A DNA stretch of 9,370 nt from Oceanospirillaceae bacterium UBA2001 (GTDB lineage: Bacteria > Pseudomonadota > Gammaproteobacteria > Pseudomonadales > Balneatricaceae). The notes below the pieces were generated by a model. It was not told the DNA's origin, searched no databases, and saw only the letters and a program-made list of their open reading frames with translations. Positions 1 through 7,213 of the stretch are shown here, in pieces (position 1 is the first letter of the stretch; each line of letters opens with the position of its first letter). A program made the translations under genes and the position numbers. The DNA lies in NCBI GenBank assembly GCA_002335115.1, contig DDCR01000080.1, positions 1-9,370 of the forward strand. The letters run 5' to 3'.

Positions 1-686
1 TCATGGTATGCGGTGGTGCTGAAATGGCAACCACACCCCTTGGTTTAGGGGGGTTTGGTGCGGCTCGTGCACTATCAACCCGTAATGATGATCCTTTGGC
101 TGCTAGTCGCCCTTGGGACGCAGATCGTGATGGCTTTGTCTTAGGTGATGGCGCTGGTGTCATGGTACTAGAAGAATATGAGCTCGCTAAAGCGCGAGGG
201 GCGAGAATTTACGCTGAGCTTACAGGCTTTGGTATGAGTGGTGATGCATACCATATGACTTCACCACCCGAAGATGGCAGGGGTGCAGCAGCATCCATGC
301 GCAATGCCATGAAAGATGCGGGTTTGAACGGCGATGATATTCAATACATTAATGCCCATGGTACCTCTACACCCGCTGGAGATGTGGCTGAATCAAATGC
401 TGCAAAGCTAGTGTTAGGGCCGGCTGCTGAGCAGGTTCGGATGAGTTCTACCAAGTCTATGATTGGTCATTTATTGGGCGCTGCGGGCGCGGTAGAAGCT
501 ATTTTTTCAGTGCTAGCGATACGTGACCAAGTTGCTCCACCCACCATAAATCTCGATACTCCTTCACCGGGATGTGACCTTAATTATGTGGCACACCAGC
601 CTCAAGAAGCGCGCATTGACTCAGCAATGTCAAACTCATTTGGGTTTGGTGGGACTAATGGCACTTTGATTTTCTCCCGGATTTAA
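1..686 (+). CDS. fabF: Beta-ketoacyl-ACP synthase II, C-terminal part (5' end outside the window)
   Basis: Condensing enzyme of type II fatty acid synthesis. It extends acyl-ACP with malonyl-ACP in the cytoplasm. The frame is open from the left edge, and the first complete codon is at base 3; that Met is internal, not a start. The visible 227 residues match the second half of a roughly 410-residue FabF. Numbering from that Met, the two catalytic histidines are H119 (in NAHGTSTP) and H156 (in [13 protein letters not shown]). They are 37 residues apart, as in the E. coli enzyme, with the conserved lysine K151 before the second. The glycine-rich end [11 protein letters not shown] is at 210-220. 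The active-site cysteine lies upstream of the window. FabF rather than FabB is supported by [17 protein letters not shown] and by the MTSPPEDG segment. It lies 21 bases before pabC, the usual FabF neighbour, and is probably co-transcribed with it. Identification is near certain. Confidence 0.97.
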   Translation, partial: MVCGGAEMATTPLGLGGFGAARALSTRNDDPLAASRPWDADRDGFVLGDGAGVMVLEEYELAKARGARIYAELTGFGMSGDAYHMTSPPEDGRGAAASMRNAMKDAGLNGDDIQYINAHGTSTPAGDVAESNAAKLVLGPAAEQVRMSSTKSMIGHLLGAAGAVEAIFSVLAIRDQVAPPTINLDTPSPGCDLNYVAHQPQEARIDSAMSNSFGFGGTNGTLIFSRI

Positions 687-707
687 TGCTCAAGTGAGAC
701 GGGAGCC

Positions 708-1619
708 ATGGACGTAGCCACCTTAGTTAACGGTCAACCAGCATCCTCTATAGATGTGTGGGATCGTGGCTTGGCTTATGGTGATGGCGTGTTTGAAACC
801 ATTGCTGTAAGCCAAGGGCAAGTGCAGCTTTGGCAGGCTCACCAGCAGCGTTTGATTAGTGGACTGTTACGTTTAGGTATCGTCGCTGATGAAACCCAAG
901 GCTTACAACTGATTAAACTGATCGTTAAGGATATTCAGTCAGCTTATGTGTTATTTGCTCAGCCTGATGGGGTATTAAAGATTATAGTCAGCCGCGGCAG
1001 CGGTGGACGTGGTTATGCTGTTCCCAGTGAGCCAGAGCCTGCACGCATCGTCTCTATGATGCCTTGGCCAAAAGGCCGAAGCCACCTTGCTGAAGTGGGT
1101 GTGTGCGCGCAAGTTTGCCAGCACCGCTGGTCAAGTAATGTGACTTTAGCAGGTGTAAAACATCTGAATCGCTTGGATCAGGTTATGGCTCGTAATGAGT
1201 GGAACGATAGTGATATTCATGAAGGTATCATGCTTAACCAAGCCGGCCTTGTGGCTTCGGGTGTTATGAGCAATGTTTTCATAGAAACAAATGGTGCACT
1301 CATTACACCCAAGATCGACGATTGCGGCATTGATGGTACTATGGCCAGTACAGTCGTCTTTATTGCCAAAGAATGTGGCATTTGTTTGAACCAGAGCGAG
1401 GTCACCTTGGACACTTTGGTCAATGCTGATGGGGTATTTTTTACTAACAGTCTAAATGGCATTTGGCCACTTGTAGCATTGTTACCCCACACGCCTAAGC
1501 ATCCTGATTACGATGCTACAGGGTTGACTCATTGGGCCATTTCTCCAATGACTGTGCGACTTCAAAAAGCCTTAACAGTCCATTTATCTCAGCAAGTGAA
1601 CATGGGTGACTTATGTTAA
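708..1619 (+). CDS. pabC: Aminodeoxychorismate lyase, PLP fold-type IV, with unusual active-site substitutions
   Basis: PabC converts 4-amino-4-deoxychorismate to 4-aminobenzoate and pyruvate for folate synthesis. The 303 residues align along the whole family (E. coli about 269): WDRGLAYGDGVFET at 18-31, SRGSGGRGY at 95-103, the PLP lysine K151 in GVKHLNRLDQ, the TPKIDDCGIDG segment at 200-210 and the NSLNGIWP segment at 247-254. Two positions are odd. In the block normally read as (V/T)-E-x-x-x-(S/A)-N-(L/V)-F, the glutamate that pairs with the PLP ring nitrogen is Ser184 (V-A-S-G-V-M-S-N). The arginine usually found three residues after the GI-x-G turn is Ala213. The frame is intact, so this is not a simple pseudogene. 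The start at 708 is preceded by GGGAG (701-705) with only two bases between, which is unusually short. Its last 7 bases overlap mltG. Position and overall sequence make PabC by far the best call, but activity is less certain. Confidence 0.9.
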   Translation: MDVATLVNGQPASSIDVWDRGLAYGDGVFETIAVSQGQVQLWQAHQQRLISGLLRLGIVADETQGLQLIKLIVKDIQSAYVLFAQPDGVLKIIVSRGSGGRGYAVPSEPEPARIVSMMPWPKGRSHLAEVGVCAQVCQHRWSSNVTLAGVKHLNRLDQVMARNEWNDSDIHEGIMLNQAGLVASGVMSNVFIETNGALITPKIDDCGIDGTMASTVVFIAKECGICLNQSEVTLDTLVNADGVFFTNSLNGIWPLVALLPHTPKHPDYDATGLTHWAISPMTVRLQKALTVHLSQQVNMGDLC

Positions 1620-2617
1620 AGAAAGCATGGTTTTGGAGCCTTATTATTGGACTTTTAATAGCCTCTTTATTAACGTATGGAGCTGTGCGGCAAATCCAAG
1701 TTTGGTTGTACGAGCCGATTCCCATCTCAGAGCCCACTTTAGTTACGATCTCCCCGGGGGCTGGATTAGGCAGTATTAGTAATAAACTCTTTAAGGCAGG
1801 TGTGATCGCCCATGGGGACAGTTTTAAATACTATGCAAAATGGCTGCAATTAGACCGCCTCATAAAGGCTGGTGAATATCAGTTCAGTGGGTCTCTTAAT
1901 AGTGTTGAAGTATTGGCACAATTGGTCACTGGAAAAGTTTTAGAGTATCAATTTACAGTTCCAGAAGGGCTTCGATATAGCGATTTTATTACCCTTTTGA
2001 GCCAACACCCCGCGATGCAAGACAAACCTGTGCCTGAGGCGAGTGAATGGCTTGCCAGTATGCACAGCCGATGGCAACATCCAGAAGGTTTATTGTTTCC
2101 CTCTACGTATCGTTTCGCGCGGCATAATGTGCCTGCAGATATTATTAAACAAGCACATTTGAAGCAACTACAGGTTTTACAATCTGCTTGGGCTGATAGA
2201 GCAGATGATTTACCCTACAAAACGCCCTATGAGGCTCTGATTATGGCATCTATCATTGAAAAAGAAACAGGTTTAGCCAGTGAACGGGCAACCATTGCAG
2301 GTGTTTTTGTAAGACGTTTACAAAAAGGCATGAAATTACAAACAGATCCCACCGTTATTTATGGCATGGGGGCCGCTTTTAAAGGCAATATTCGTCGCTC
2401 TGACTTAACCAGAGATACACCTTATAACACCTACGTGCATCGAGGCTTGCCACCCACACCTATTGCCCTGCCGGGCAGTGCTGCAATTCATGCAGCCTTG
2501 CACCCAGAGGATGGTCTGAGTCTATTTTTTGTTGCTAGGGGTGACGGTAGCCACGCATTTGCAGAGACCTACCCACAACATCAGGCCAATGTGCGCCAAT
2601 ATCAGTTAAAACAGTAG
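1613..2617 (+). CDS. mltG: Endolytic murein transglycosylase MltG (YceG family)
   Basis: Inner-membrane lytic transglycosylase that cleaves nascent glycan strands in the periplasm and is thought to end peptidoglycan chain growth. The 334 residues have a short cytoplasmic start (MLKK), one membrane segment at about 6-24, then a LysM-like periplasmic region (about 40-115) with VPEGLRYSDF at 116-125. The catalytic domain follows. It contains MASIIEKETGLASER at 211-225, with E218 corresponding to the catalytic glutamate described for E. coli MltG. It also has LQTDPTVIYGMG at 242-253, YNTY at 271-274, GLPPTPIALPG at 278-288 and HAFAETYPQH near the end. All family blocks are present. The ATG overlaps the end of pabC by 7 bases, which suggests translational coupling; the only SD-like bases (GGGTGA, 1604-1609) are three bases away. 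The pabC-mltG-tmk order is standard in gammaproteobacteria. Confidence 0.96.
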   Translation: MLKKAWFWSLIIGLLIASLLTYGAVRQIQVWLYEPIPISEPTLVTISPGAGLGSISNKLFKAGVIAHGDSFKYYAKWLQLDRLIKAGEYQFSGSLNSVEVLAQLVTGKVLEYQFTVPEGLRYSDFITLLSQHPAMQDKPVPEASEWLASMHSRWQHPEGLLFPSTYRFARHNVPADIIKQAHLKQLQVLQSAWADRADDLPYKTPYEALIMASIIEKETGLASERATIAGVFVRRLQKGMKLQTDPTVIYGMGAAFKGNIRRSDLTRDTPYNTYVHRGLPPTPIALPGSAAIHAALHPEDGLSLFFVARGDGSHAFAETYPQHQANVRQYQLKQ

Positions 2618-2626
2618 GAAACTTTA

Positions 2627-3259
2627 ATGGCCTCATCATTTATATCAATTGAAGGCGGCGAGGGTGCTGGTAAGTCGACGAGCATAGCCTACATTAAATT
2701 AAAGCTTGAAGCCTTGGGTATTGAATGTATCGTGACACGGGAACCCGGTGGTACTCCCATGGCAGAAGATATGCGTCAGCTATTACTGCAACATCGTGAT
2801 GAAAATGTTGATCCTTATACGGAACTTTTATTGATGTTTGCCTCACGCCGACAACATGTAGAGAATGTCATTAGACCCGCTTTAGCTGCTGGAAAATGGG
2901 TGATTTGTGATCGTTTTTCAGACGCATCTGTTGCCTACCAGGGATTTGGGCGTGGACTAGATCAAGATTTTATCAGCAGTCTTAAATACTGGGTGCATGG
3001 TGATTTAAATCCAACCCTGACCTTACTGTTTGACCTTGATATTGCTATTGGTATGGAGCGAGCCGGTCAACGGTCTAATTTGGATCGCATAGAGACAGAA
3101 GAACTCAGTTTCTTTGAACGCGTTAGACAAGGGTATCTGTCACAGGCTAGAGCTGAGCCCCAAAGGTACCGTGTGGTTGATGCTGCTCAGACTATCGCTG
3201 GTGTTGAGAGCCAGTTGGATGGTTTTCTTGCGCCTTTATTGGCCAATGTGGGAGATTAG
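2627..3259 (+). CDS. tmk: Thymidylate kinase
   Basis: Cytoplasmic dTMP kinase, making dTDP from dTMP and ATP for DNA synthesis; an essential step. The 210 residues match the family length. The P-loop GGEGAGKST is at 10-18, the TREPGGT motif at 37-43, the DRFSDASVAYQGFGRG block at 95-110 and the LID-type segment AGQRSNLDRIE at 146-156. The basic residues in the LID rather than the P-loop resemble the E. coli type. The start is supported by AGGA (2616-2619), which overlaps the mltG stop codon, with seven bases before ATG. The stop lies four bases before holB, so the genes are surely in one transcript. The placement beside holB links nucleotide supply to replication, as in E. coli. Confidence 0.97.
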   Translation: MASSFISIEGGEGAGKSTSIAYIKLKLEALGIECIVTREPGGTPMAEDMRQLLLQHRDENVDPYTELLLMFASRRQHVENVIRPALAAGKWVICDRFSDASVAYQGFGRGLDQDFISSLKYWVHGDLNPTLTLLFDLDIAIGMERAGQRSNLDRIETEELSFFERVRQGYLSQARAEPQRYRVVDAAQTIAGVESQLDGFLAPLLANVGD

Positions 3260-3263
3260 TGCC

Positions 3264-4292
3264 ATGACTGATCGAGTGAGCGCTGCTCCCTTAGACTGGT
3301 ATCCTTGGCAAGTGGATCAATGGCAGCAGGTGAGCCAGATGATACAGCAAAAGCGTCTGCCTCATGCTTTAATCATTGGAGGTGTGGCTGGACTGGGTAA
3401 ATTAAAATTTGCGACAAAACTCGCTGCCGCCTTGTTGTGTCAGCAGCAGATCGACAACATGGCATGTGGTGCATGTAAATCGTGTAAGCTTTTAGCGTCT
3501 AACAGTCATCCTGACTATAAGTTAATGCAGCCCGAAGAACCCAGTAAAGCCATCGTGGTAGACCAAGTCCGCAAATTGCAGCATGCCATGGCCACTACCG
3601 CCCAGCAAGGTGGTGCTCGTGTAGTTGTTATCAATGGTGCTTCAGATCTAAATTTGAATGCTGCTAATGCACTGTTAAAACAGTTAGAAGAACCCGGTGA
3701 TCGAAGTTATTTTTTGCTTCTGCACCAATGGCCACAAACCTTACTGCCTACAGTACGCAGTCGTTGCCAATTGCTCAATATTGACATTCCTGAGTCCACG
3801 CAGGCTTTAGATTGGCTGCAGCAACAATTGCCTACAGAAGAACGAAGTGTTGATAAAACGATTAAGTTATTGCAGTTAGCAAACGGAGCGCCACTGAGAG
3901 CTTTGCAGTTACACGCTTCTAGAGCTCACGAATTACGCCATCAAATGTTAGTTCAGCTGACGGCTGTTTTTAGGGGTAAAGAAAGTGCAGTAGATGTGGC
4001 TAAAATTTGGCATAAACAACCTCTAGAACAAATGTTGAGTTGGTGGGTAGAATGGCTTAATGACTTGATTAAGTTGAAAATGACGTCCAATGCCCAACAC
4101 TTAGCCAATCCCGATATTATTAAATTACTCCAAGCCGTGGATCAACGCAGTAATATCATTGACATTTACGCTTTGTTAGAAAGACTCACTGAGCAACTTA
4201 ATTTTATTCATCTGCGACGCAATTTAAATACCCAACTCGTGTGTGAGCAGTTATTGCACCAATGGTACTTATTAGTTAGGTCAGGAAGATAA
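3264..4292 (+). CDS. holB: DNA polymerase III subunit delta'
   Basis: Delta' is the stator subunit of the clamp-loader complex, which places the beta sliding clamp on primed DNA. The open frame extends up to 3114 inside tmk, but the start chosen is ATG 3264. It has GGAG (3251-3254) nine bases upstream and begins the family-typical N-terminus ending in DWYPWQ, giving 342 residues (E. coli about 334). A Walker A-like loop GVAGLGKL spans 40-47, with Leu replacing the usual Thr/Ser after the lysine, consistent with a subunit that does not hydrolyse ATP. Zinc-binding cysteines are C59, C68, C71 and C74. NAANALLKQLEEP is at 132-144 and the SRC motif at 166-168. The C-terminal part is divergent, as usual for delta'. 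It is followed by tatD after two bases, with no pilZ between. Confidence 0.95.
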   Translation: MTDRVSAAPLDWYPWQVDQWQQVSQMIQQKRLPHALIIGGVAGLGKLKFATKLAAALLCQQQIDNMACGACKSCKLLASNSHPDYKLMQPEEPSKAIVVDQVRKLQHAMATTAQQGGARVVVINGASDLNLNAANALLKQLEEPGDRSYFLLLHQWPQTLLPTVRSRCQLLNIDIPESTQALDWLQQQLPTEERSVDKTIKLLQLANGAPLRALQLHASRAHELRHQMLVQLTAVFRGKESAVDVAKIWHKQPLEQMLSWWVEWLNDLIKLKMTSNAQHLANPDIIKLLQAVDQRSNIIDIYALLERLTEQLNFIHLRRNLNTQLVCEQLLHQWYLLVRSGR

Positions 4293-4294
4293 CC

Positions 4295-5068
4295 ATGATT
4301 ATTGATTCCCACTGCCACCTCGATAAATTAGATACGAGTCACTACACTGATGGGTTCGCTGGACTCATTGCTGCTGCACAGGCTAATGACGTTTCACAAA
4401 TGCTGTGTATTAGTGTAGATACTGAAAAATTTGACCCGATGATGGCACAGATAGCCGCTTATGATTTTATACATGCCTCTGCAGGACTTCACCCTTTAAG
4501 CGTAGAGCACTTAGACTGTCTCAGCCTATTAGAACTGCAAGCTCAGCATCCAAAAGTGGTGGCCATTGGTGAAACAGGCTTAGATTACTTTTATCAGCAA
4601 GATAATTCAGCCTTGCAGCAACAAGCCTTTATAGCGCACTTGCGACTCTCAAAGCGCCTGGCTAAACCTGTCATCGTTCATACCCGCAGTGCTAATGAAG
4701 ACACCTTAAGATTGTTGCGAGAGGAAGCCGATCAAGATGTGGGCGGAGTGATTCATTGTTTTACAGAAGATTGGACCATGGCTGAAGCTTGTTTAGACTT
4801 AGGTTTTTATATTTCTATTTCTGGTATTGTGACCTTTAACAGTGCGAATGATTTGAGAGAAGTTGTTAAAAAAATTCCAATGCAGCGTTTGTTAGTGGAA
4901 ACTGATGCTCCTTATCTCGCTCCAGTTCCACATCGTGGGCAACAAAATGAACCCAAGCACGTGCGTTTGGTGGCTCAATATATCGCTGACCTTAAAGGTG
5001 TCTCTTTGGCAGAGCTTGCCACCCAAACGAGTCAAAACTTTACCCAATTATTTTTATCACCTCAATAG
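4295..5068 (+). CDS. ycfH: TatD-family metal-dependent hydrolase (YcfH type)
   Basis: TIM-barrel metallohydrolase of the TatD DNase family. Members are two-metal enzymes with reported 3'-5' exonuclease or D-aminoacyl-tRNA deacylase activities; the substrate of this one cannot be read from sequence. The 257 residues carry all metal ligands expected for the family: the HxH pair H6 and H8 (IIDSHCHLD), E93 (GETGLDYFY), H129 (VIVHTR), H154 (VIHCFTED) and D204 (VETDAPYLAP, followed by HRGQQNEP). AGGAAG at 4283-4288 lies six bases before ATG, inside the end of holB. The position directly after holB matches ycfH in E. coli, hence the symbol, rather than the tat-linked paralogue. It appears to be the last gene of the fabF-holB operon, since a 94-base gap follows. 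Confidence 0.93.
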   Translation: MIIDSHCHLDKLDTSHYTDGFAGLIAAAQANDVSQMLCISVDTEKFDPMMAQIAAYDFIHASAGLHPLSVEHLDCLSLLELQAQHPKVVAIGETGLDYFYQQDNSALQQQAFIAHLRLSKRLAKPVIVHTRSANEDTLRLLREEADQDVGGVIHCFTEDWTMAEACLDLGFYISISGIVTFNSANDLREVVKKIPMQRLLVETDAPYLAPVPHRGQQNEPKHVRLVAQYIADLKGVSLAELATQTSQNFTQLFLSPQ

Positions 5069-5106
5069 TTCTTAAGACAGATGAATGATAGCCTTTTGTA
5101 ATTTTT

Positions 5107-5132
5107 ATGACTATTATGTCGGGTATAGTCAT
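5107..5132. promoter_or_regulatory. Inverted repeat, candidate operator of the downstream TetR-family gene
   Basis: A perfect inverted repeat with 8-bp arms, ATGACTAT (5107-5114) and ATAGTCAT (5125-5132), is separated by ten bases. It lies 54 bases before the chosen start of the TetR-family gene, in the only real gap of the plus-strand cluster. No T-run follows, so it is not an intrinsic terminator. TATTAT at 5112-5117 and TATAGT at 5124-5129 resemble -10 boxes and lie inside or across the repeat, though no good -35 box is visible. TetR-family repressors usually bind palindromes of this size over their own promoter, so autoregulation is a reasonable inference. Confidence 0.5.
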
Positions 5133-5175
5133 GGCTAGACTGCTTTATTAGCGATTTAAAGCATGGGTCAAATTA

Positions 5176-5180
5176 AAGGG
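5176..5180 (+). promoter_or_regulatory. Ribosome binding site deciding the TetR-family start
   Basis: AAGGG lies six bases before ATG 5187. The earlier in-frame ATG at 5163 has only an A/T-rich stretch without SD character upstream, so 5187 is preferred. Confidence 0.6.
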
Positions 5181-5186
5181 ATCATC

Positions 5187-5906
5187 ATGAACTGGGGTAT
5201 TGCTGCAAAACCAAACATTCCGACCTATTTCCCGCGGGAAAAAGAAAACCGCAAGGTGCGTGAATTTAAGCGCAGGGAAGAGGAAATACTCGACACGGCT
5301 CTAGAACTGTTTAGAGTTCATGGCGAAGACAAAGTGACTGTAGAGATGATTGCTGATAGTGTTGGAATTGGCAAGGGCACGATTTACAAACACTTTAAGT
5401 CTAAATCAGATATCTATATATACTTACTGATTAACTATGAGATGCAATTAGCTAGTCTGTTAGCGACTAAAGACTTCTCAGACCCGGAGTCTTTGTGGCG
5501 AAGTTATTTTGAATTTCGTATGAATGACCCTGAACAAGCGTTGCTGTTTGACCGTTTAGAAGATCGGTTGATCAAGGGCGAGGAGTATGAAAAAGAAATT
5601 GCTGAAGTGCACCGCATTCGTAATGAAAATATGCAGGTGCTCACCATTTTAGTTGAAAAGCGCATCGATTCTGGCAAATTGGAACAAGTACCGGCTTACT
5701 TTCATTTGTCTGCTTCATGGGCGCTTGTTCACGGAGCTTTAGCGCTGCATGATTCTGGCTTTTTTAAAGAATTTATTCAAGATCGAGAGGCTTTTTTTGA
5801 TTTTTTGATGCAAATAGGTATGCGCATGGGCAACCGTGGTCAAAGTCGTCATTCAGATGCATCAAAAAAGGCTCACTATGAGCCTCTTACTAATGATGAA
5901 ACTTAA
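5187..5906 (+). CDS. TetR/AcrR-family transcriptional regulator
   Basis: Ligand-responsive DNA-binding repressor of the TetR family; ligand and targets are unknown. From the start at 5187 it has 239 residues. A charged leader of about 30 residues precedes the domain. The N-terminal HTH domain covers about 29-80: helix 1 EEEILDTALELFRVHG, then VTVEMIADSVGIGKGTIYKHFKSKSDI, where the recognition helix is the GKGTIYKHF part. The remaining residues form a ligand-binding half that shows no family-specific signature I recognise. The last 25 or so residues (NRGQSRHSDASKKAH onward) are polar and probably disordered; they are encoded across a small hairpin. The gene follows tatD after a gap with a likely operator and is probably co-transcribed with the DUF1285 gene six bases downstream. 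From memory, Pseudomonas has a TetR gene and a DUF1285 gene in the same neighbourhood. Confidence 0.88.
   Translation: MNWGIAAKPNIPTYFPREKENRKVREFKRREEEILDTALELFRVHGEDKVTVEMIADSVGIGKGTIYKHFKSKSDIYIYLLINYEMQLASLLATKDFSDPESLWRSYFEFRMNDPEQALLFDRLEDRLIKGEEYEKEIAEVHRIRNENMQVLTILVEKRIDSGKLEQVPAYFHLSASWALVHGALALHDSGFFKEFIQDREAFFDFLMQIGMRMGNRGQSRHSDASKKAHYEPLTNDET
5864..5885 (-). terminator. Possible minus-strand intrinsic terminator inside the TetR-family gene end
   Basis: AGGCTCA (5869-5875) and TGAGCCT (5879-5885) form a 7-bp stem with a three-base loop. Read on the minus strand, the stem runs directly into a T-run (complement of A5864-A5869). The plus strand has no T-run after the stem. No minus-strand gene ends here; the nearest upstream one on that strand ends at 7223. 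It could stop antisense read-through, or simply be a chance structure in the coding tail. Confidence 0.35.
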
Positions 5907-5912
5907 AAGTTC

Positions 5913-6449
5913 ATGTTAGAAGATTTAATAAATCATGCTCAGCAATTACCCGCTTATGATCTATCATCTTGGACTCCTATCTTTAAAGGCGATATGGATT
6001 TAGTGATTGCTGCTGATGGTCAATGGATTCATCAAGGCACCGCTATTGCTAACACCAAGATAAAGCAATTGTTTGGACGCTTATTACAACGCCAAGACAA
6101 TGGTGATTATTGGATTATTACTCCGGTAGAAGCCTTTCGTATTGCTGTCGAAGACTTGCCTTTTGTCATTGTTGCAGCTGACTTTATACCCCAAAAAGGG
6201 CAGGGAGAATGGCACTTCACTAGCAATACGGGTGATCAAGTTTACTTGTCTGAAGTTAATCAGTTAATCGTGACTTCTGATGCCGATCAGCCAAAGCCAA
6301 AATTACTCGTAAGGGATGGTCTTTGGGGGCGCATCGATCGAACTGTTTTTTATCAACTCGCCATCGCTTGTGAGGTTCATAAATCCGCACAAGGAAACCG
6401 AGCTCAATTAATTAGTGGTGCTCATGGTTATGACTTTGGGCCCATATAA
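5913..6449 (+). CDS. DUF1285 domain protein of unknown function
   Basis: A small, probably cytoplasmic protein of 178 residues, recognised as DUF1285. It has an N-terminal [14 protein letters not shown] at 17-30, then [11 protein letters not shown] at 35-45, [15 protein letters not shown] at 70-84, and [17 protein letters not shown] at 133-149. The family is common in proteobacteria and has no established biochemical role, so none is assigned. No signal peptide or membrane segment is seen. The start is six bases after the TetR-family stop, and the preceding bases (TTAAAAGTTC) have no proper SD. Translation may therefore depend on ribosomes finishing the upstream gene. This pairing suggests a shared regulation, which is inference. 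Confidence 0.88.
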   Translation: MLEDLINHAQQLPAYDLSSWTPIFKGDMDLVIAADGQWIHQGTAIANTKIKQLFGRLLQRQDNGDYWIITPVEAFRIAVEDLPFVIVAADFIPQKGQGEWHFTSNTGDQVYLSEVNQLIVTSDADQPKPKLLVRDGLWGRIDRTVFYQLAIACEVHKSAQGNRAQLISGAHGYDFGPI

Positions 6450-6450
6450 T
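6445..6450 (+). promoter_or_regulatory. Candidate -10 box before upp
   Basis: A perfect TATAAT spans the DUF1285 stop codon, 19 bases ahead of the upp start. No convincing -35 box is found 16-19 bases upstream, so this is weak evidence for a separate upp promoter. The upp SD, AAAGGA at 6454-6459, follows with a ten-base spacer. Confidence 0.25.
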
Positions 6451-6469
6451 ACCAAAGGAAATAGACACA

Positions 6470-7099
6470 ATGCCTGTTCATGAAATTCACCATCCTCTAA
6501 TATCACATAAGCTAGCACTCATGCGTAAAGCCCATGTGAGCACTAAACAATTTCGTGAACTTTCCAATGAAGTTGCCAGTTTGTTGACCTATGAGGCGAG
6601 TCGTGGGCTAGTTTTAGAAGAAGTCAGTATTGATGGTTGGCAGGGACAGCCAATTCCAGTGCGCATGTTAGCGGGCAAGAAGCTGACTATTGTACCCATA
6701 CTCCGAGCTGGCCTAGGCATGCTTGAAGGAGTGATGCAGCTTGTGCCCAATGCTAAGGTGAGCGTTGTTGGGCTATATCGGGACGAAGAAACCTTAGAAC
6801 CTGTGGCTTATTTTGATAAAATAATTACTGACGTTGATCAACGCACAGCACTGATTATTGACCCTATGTTAGCAACAGGAGGCACGCTCTTAGCCACCAT
6901 CGATTTACTGAAGCAAAAGGGTTGTAAGACTATAATGGGGTTATTCTTGGTGGCTTCACCCGAGGGCCTAGCTCGGTTGACCGAACTGCATCCAGAGGTC
7001 AATCTTTATGTAGCAGCGATTGATGATCATTTAAACGAACAAGGCTATATTCTTCCTGGCCTTGGTGACGCTGGTGACAAGATATTCGGCACTAAATAG
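6470..7099 (+). CDS. upp: Uracil phosphoribosyltransferase
   Basis: Salvage enzyme making UMP from uracil and PRPP in the cytoplasm. The 209 residues are collinear with E. coli Upp (208): [13 protein letters not shown] at 7-19, SLLTYEA at 37-43, [10 protein letters not shown] at 75-84, and [12 protein letters not shown] at 101-112. The PRPP loop is at 131-139 (DPMLATGGT). The uracil-binding tail contains [18 protein letters not shown] at 192-209. SD AAAGGA (6454-6459) supports the ATG. It lies 20 bases after the DUF1285 gene, so it may share that transcript or start from the -10 box at its end. No uraA permease gene follows; instead an opposing APRT-like gene ends 123 bases downstream. Confidence 0.98.
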   Translation: MPVHEIHHPLISHKLALMRKAHVSTKQFRELSNEVASLLTYEASRGLVLEEVSIDGWQGQPIPVRMLAGKKLTIVPILRAGLGMLEGVMQLVPNAKVSVVGLYRDEETLEPVAYFDKIITDVDQRTALIIDPMLATGGTLLATIDLLKQKGCKTIMGLFLVASPEGLARLTELHPEVNLYVAAIDDHLNEQGYILPGLGDAGDKIFGTK

Positions 7100-7135
7100 C
7101 ACTCAATAGCATTAAAGACACCACTTATATAAGAT

Positions 7136-7191
7136 GGTTAAGGTGGCATGACGCACTAGAGGCTGAACTTCAGGGACATGCCAATTTAACC
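7136..7191. other. Long imperfect stem-loop between convergent genes
   Basis: Fifteen-base arms (7136-7150 and 7177-7191) pair at 13 of 15 positions; the two mismatches sit together in the middle (7142-7143 against 7184-7185). The outer stem is GGTTAA/TTAACC and the inner one GGCATG/CATGCC. The 26-base loop carries a small palindrome, CTGAACTTCAG (7163-7173). No T-run follows on either strand, so it is not a classical intrinsic terminator. It occupies most of the 123-base gap 7100-7222 and may be an mRNA 3'-end structure for upp, the opposing gene, or both. No ORF or RNA gene was recognised in the gap. Confidence 0.5.
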
Positions 7192-7213
7192 TGCTGTATT
7201 TAATAACGCTAAA

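Noticed and set aside
975..992. Second copy of the TetR-type operator half-site (TATAGTCA in pabC)
   Set aside because: It is a lone half-site inside a coding region with no inverted partner at the right distance.
1217..1737. Minus-strand open frames opposite pabC and the start of mltG
   Set aside because: They lie antisense to well-supported genes, show no recognisable domain, and have no plausible context.
3114..3263. Upstream extension of the holB reading frame inside tmk
   Set aside because: The extra 50 residues do not resemble delta', lie wholly in tmk in another frame, and ATG 3264 has a good SD and a family-like N-terminus.
5163..5186. Earlier in-frame ATG for the TetR-family gene
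   Set aside because: No SD precedes it, while ATG 5187 has AAGGG six bases upstream. The extra eight residues are not needed for any domain.
7136..7191. attC-like recombination site or tRNA-like element
   Set aside because: One end fits RYYYAAC (ATTTAAC), but the order of the conserved boxes is inside-out and the partner box does not fit GTTRRRY. No integrase or cassette is nearby, and the sequence does not form a cloverleaf.
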